A stretch of 64,000 nucleotides of DNA, from positions 124,001 to 188,000 of the forward strand of contig NZ_CP044525.1 in the NCBI RefSeq assembly GCF_008831545.1. Reading direction: 5' to 3'. This document shows, piece by piece, positions 63,590 through 64,000 of the stretch. The notes below the pieces were generated by a model. The model was given only the letters and a program-made list of their open reading frames with translations. It was not told the origin of the DNA and did no database searches. Position 1 is the stretch's first letter. Each line of letters opens with the position of its first letter. This DNA comes from Halorussus halophilus. Its GTDB lineage: Archaea > Halobacteriota > Halobacteria > Halobacteriales > Haladaptataceae. The translations under genes were made by a program, and so were the position numbers.

Positions 63590-63847
63590 TGAATAGTTAG
63601 AGTGGTGAGTCTGATTGCCCATTACCACTATTCAGTAGCATTGCTTAAGGAGACTGCACGCTAATATTGAGGGATCATACTGGTCAACTCTACTGTCTGG
63701 TTCATATGTCCAAGACTATTGTTCAGTGTTACTGGCCAGTAATTCTGGCCAGTATCACTGAGCAATGTTATTATTTAGTGCAACTCGGCAGTGGCACTGT
63801 CTCGTCTGACGAGATTATTTATACAGGCAGTGTGACGTGCCAGTACG
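63590..63847. promoter_or_regulatory. AT-rich, palindrome-rich region upstream of ParA
   Basis: The stretch repeats variants of CAGT...ACTG: ACTGGCCAGT (63731-63740), TGGCCAGTATCACTG, TTCAGTAGCATTGC, GGCAGTGGCACTGTC and GGCAGTGTGACGTGCCAG. A TTATTTATA box (63815-63823) precedes ATG 63848 by about 25 bases. Repeats of this kind before a parA gene are typical of autoregulatory or partition sites. Confidence 0.5.
63718..63766. repeat. 21-bp near-perfect inverted repeat
   Basis: ATTGTTCAGTGTTACTGGCCA (63718-63738) and TGGCCAGTATCACTGAGCAAT (63746-63766) are inverted copies with two mismatches, separated by 7 bp. Each arm ends in the self-complementary TGGCCA. The size is right for a partition-protein or initiator binding site. 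Confidence 0.65.
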
Positions 63848-64000
63848 ATGATTTCGTACACCGTCTGGAGCGAGGCCGGCGGAATCGGGAAAACAACCGT
63901 TTCAGTATCCCTCGCGGCAGCACACGCCCGAAACGATCAATCCGTTCTCGTCATCGACATGGACCCCCAAGACGGCGGACTCACCCACCACCTCGGCACA
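63848..64000 (+). CDS. ParA-family ATPase (partial, runs off the window)
   Basis: The first 51 residues are visible. The deviant Walker A motif is EAGGIGKTTVSVSLAAAHA, and VLVIDMDPQDGGLTHHLG is the following ParA strand. Such ATPases segregate plasmids or chromosomes, or position other cargo. The start has a TATA box about 25 bases upstream, so the message is probably leaderless. A partner gene would lie beyond the window. Confidence 0.85.
   Translation, partial: MISYTVWSEAGGIGKTTVSVSLAAAHARNDQSVLVIDMDPQDGGLTHHLGT

Overview
The window is a high-GC archaeal chromosome or megaplasmid segment of haloarchaeal type (class Halobacteria). The evidence is acidic proteomes, twin-arginine lipoprotein signals on the binding proteins, HTH-10 (bacterio-opsin-activator type) regulators, an RdfA-like protein, haloarchaeal IS5 and IS1341-type elements, and promoters with TATA boxes about 25-28 nt before leaderless starts. 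No rRNA, tRNA or CRISPR array was seen.

Layout. 0.3-3.9 kb: a TrkA-C membrane protein, an IS5 element, and a winged-helix regulator broken by one in-frame amber codon. 3.9-24.1 kb: a catabolic region with two aldehyde dehydrogenases, two enolase-superfamily sugar-acid dehydratase-like enzymes, two zinc alcohol dehydrogenases, an NTF2-like protein, an oligopeptide-type ABC importer with fused ATPases, a SAF-domain oxidoreductase and a tungsten aldehyde oxidoreductase. 24.8-27.4 kb: an RdfA-like gene and two IclR regulators. 27.4-41.2 kb: a second catabolic and transport region (gamma-glutamyltransferase, FAH-fold protein, YeiH exporter with a hidden 52-aa partner, M29-like peptidase, epimerase-like enolase, SLC13 carrier, 2-hydroxyacid dehydrogenase, SDR, TctB-TctA-TctC). 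41.8-47.7 kb: a metal-resistance block (HTH-10, two-HMA P-type ATPase, MerB-like lyase, HxlR regulator, BASS-type exporter). 47.8-50.5 kb: a rhomboid-like protease, a divergent unknown and an HTH-10 gene lacking a normal start. 50.7-58.8 kb: a tight operon of a binding protein, CoA-transferase, CitE-like lyase and dipeptide-type ABC components. 58.8-64.0 kb: a lower-GC accessory stretch with decaying glutaredoxin-like copies, an M48 protease, a TnpB/DUF2080 element and the start of a ParA gene behind a palindrome-rich AT region.

Two observations stand out. First, the binding protein at 50658-52631 reads as a circular permutation: the segment that normally forms the C-terminal lobe of SBP_bac_5 proteins comes first, before the normal N-terminal lobe. 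Second, several catabolic promoters, including one IclR gene, carry a GTTCA/TGAAC element 38-46 bp from the start codon, which suggests one regulon spanning most of 5-37 kb.
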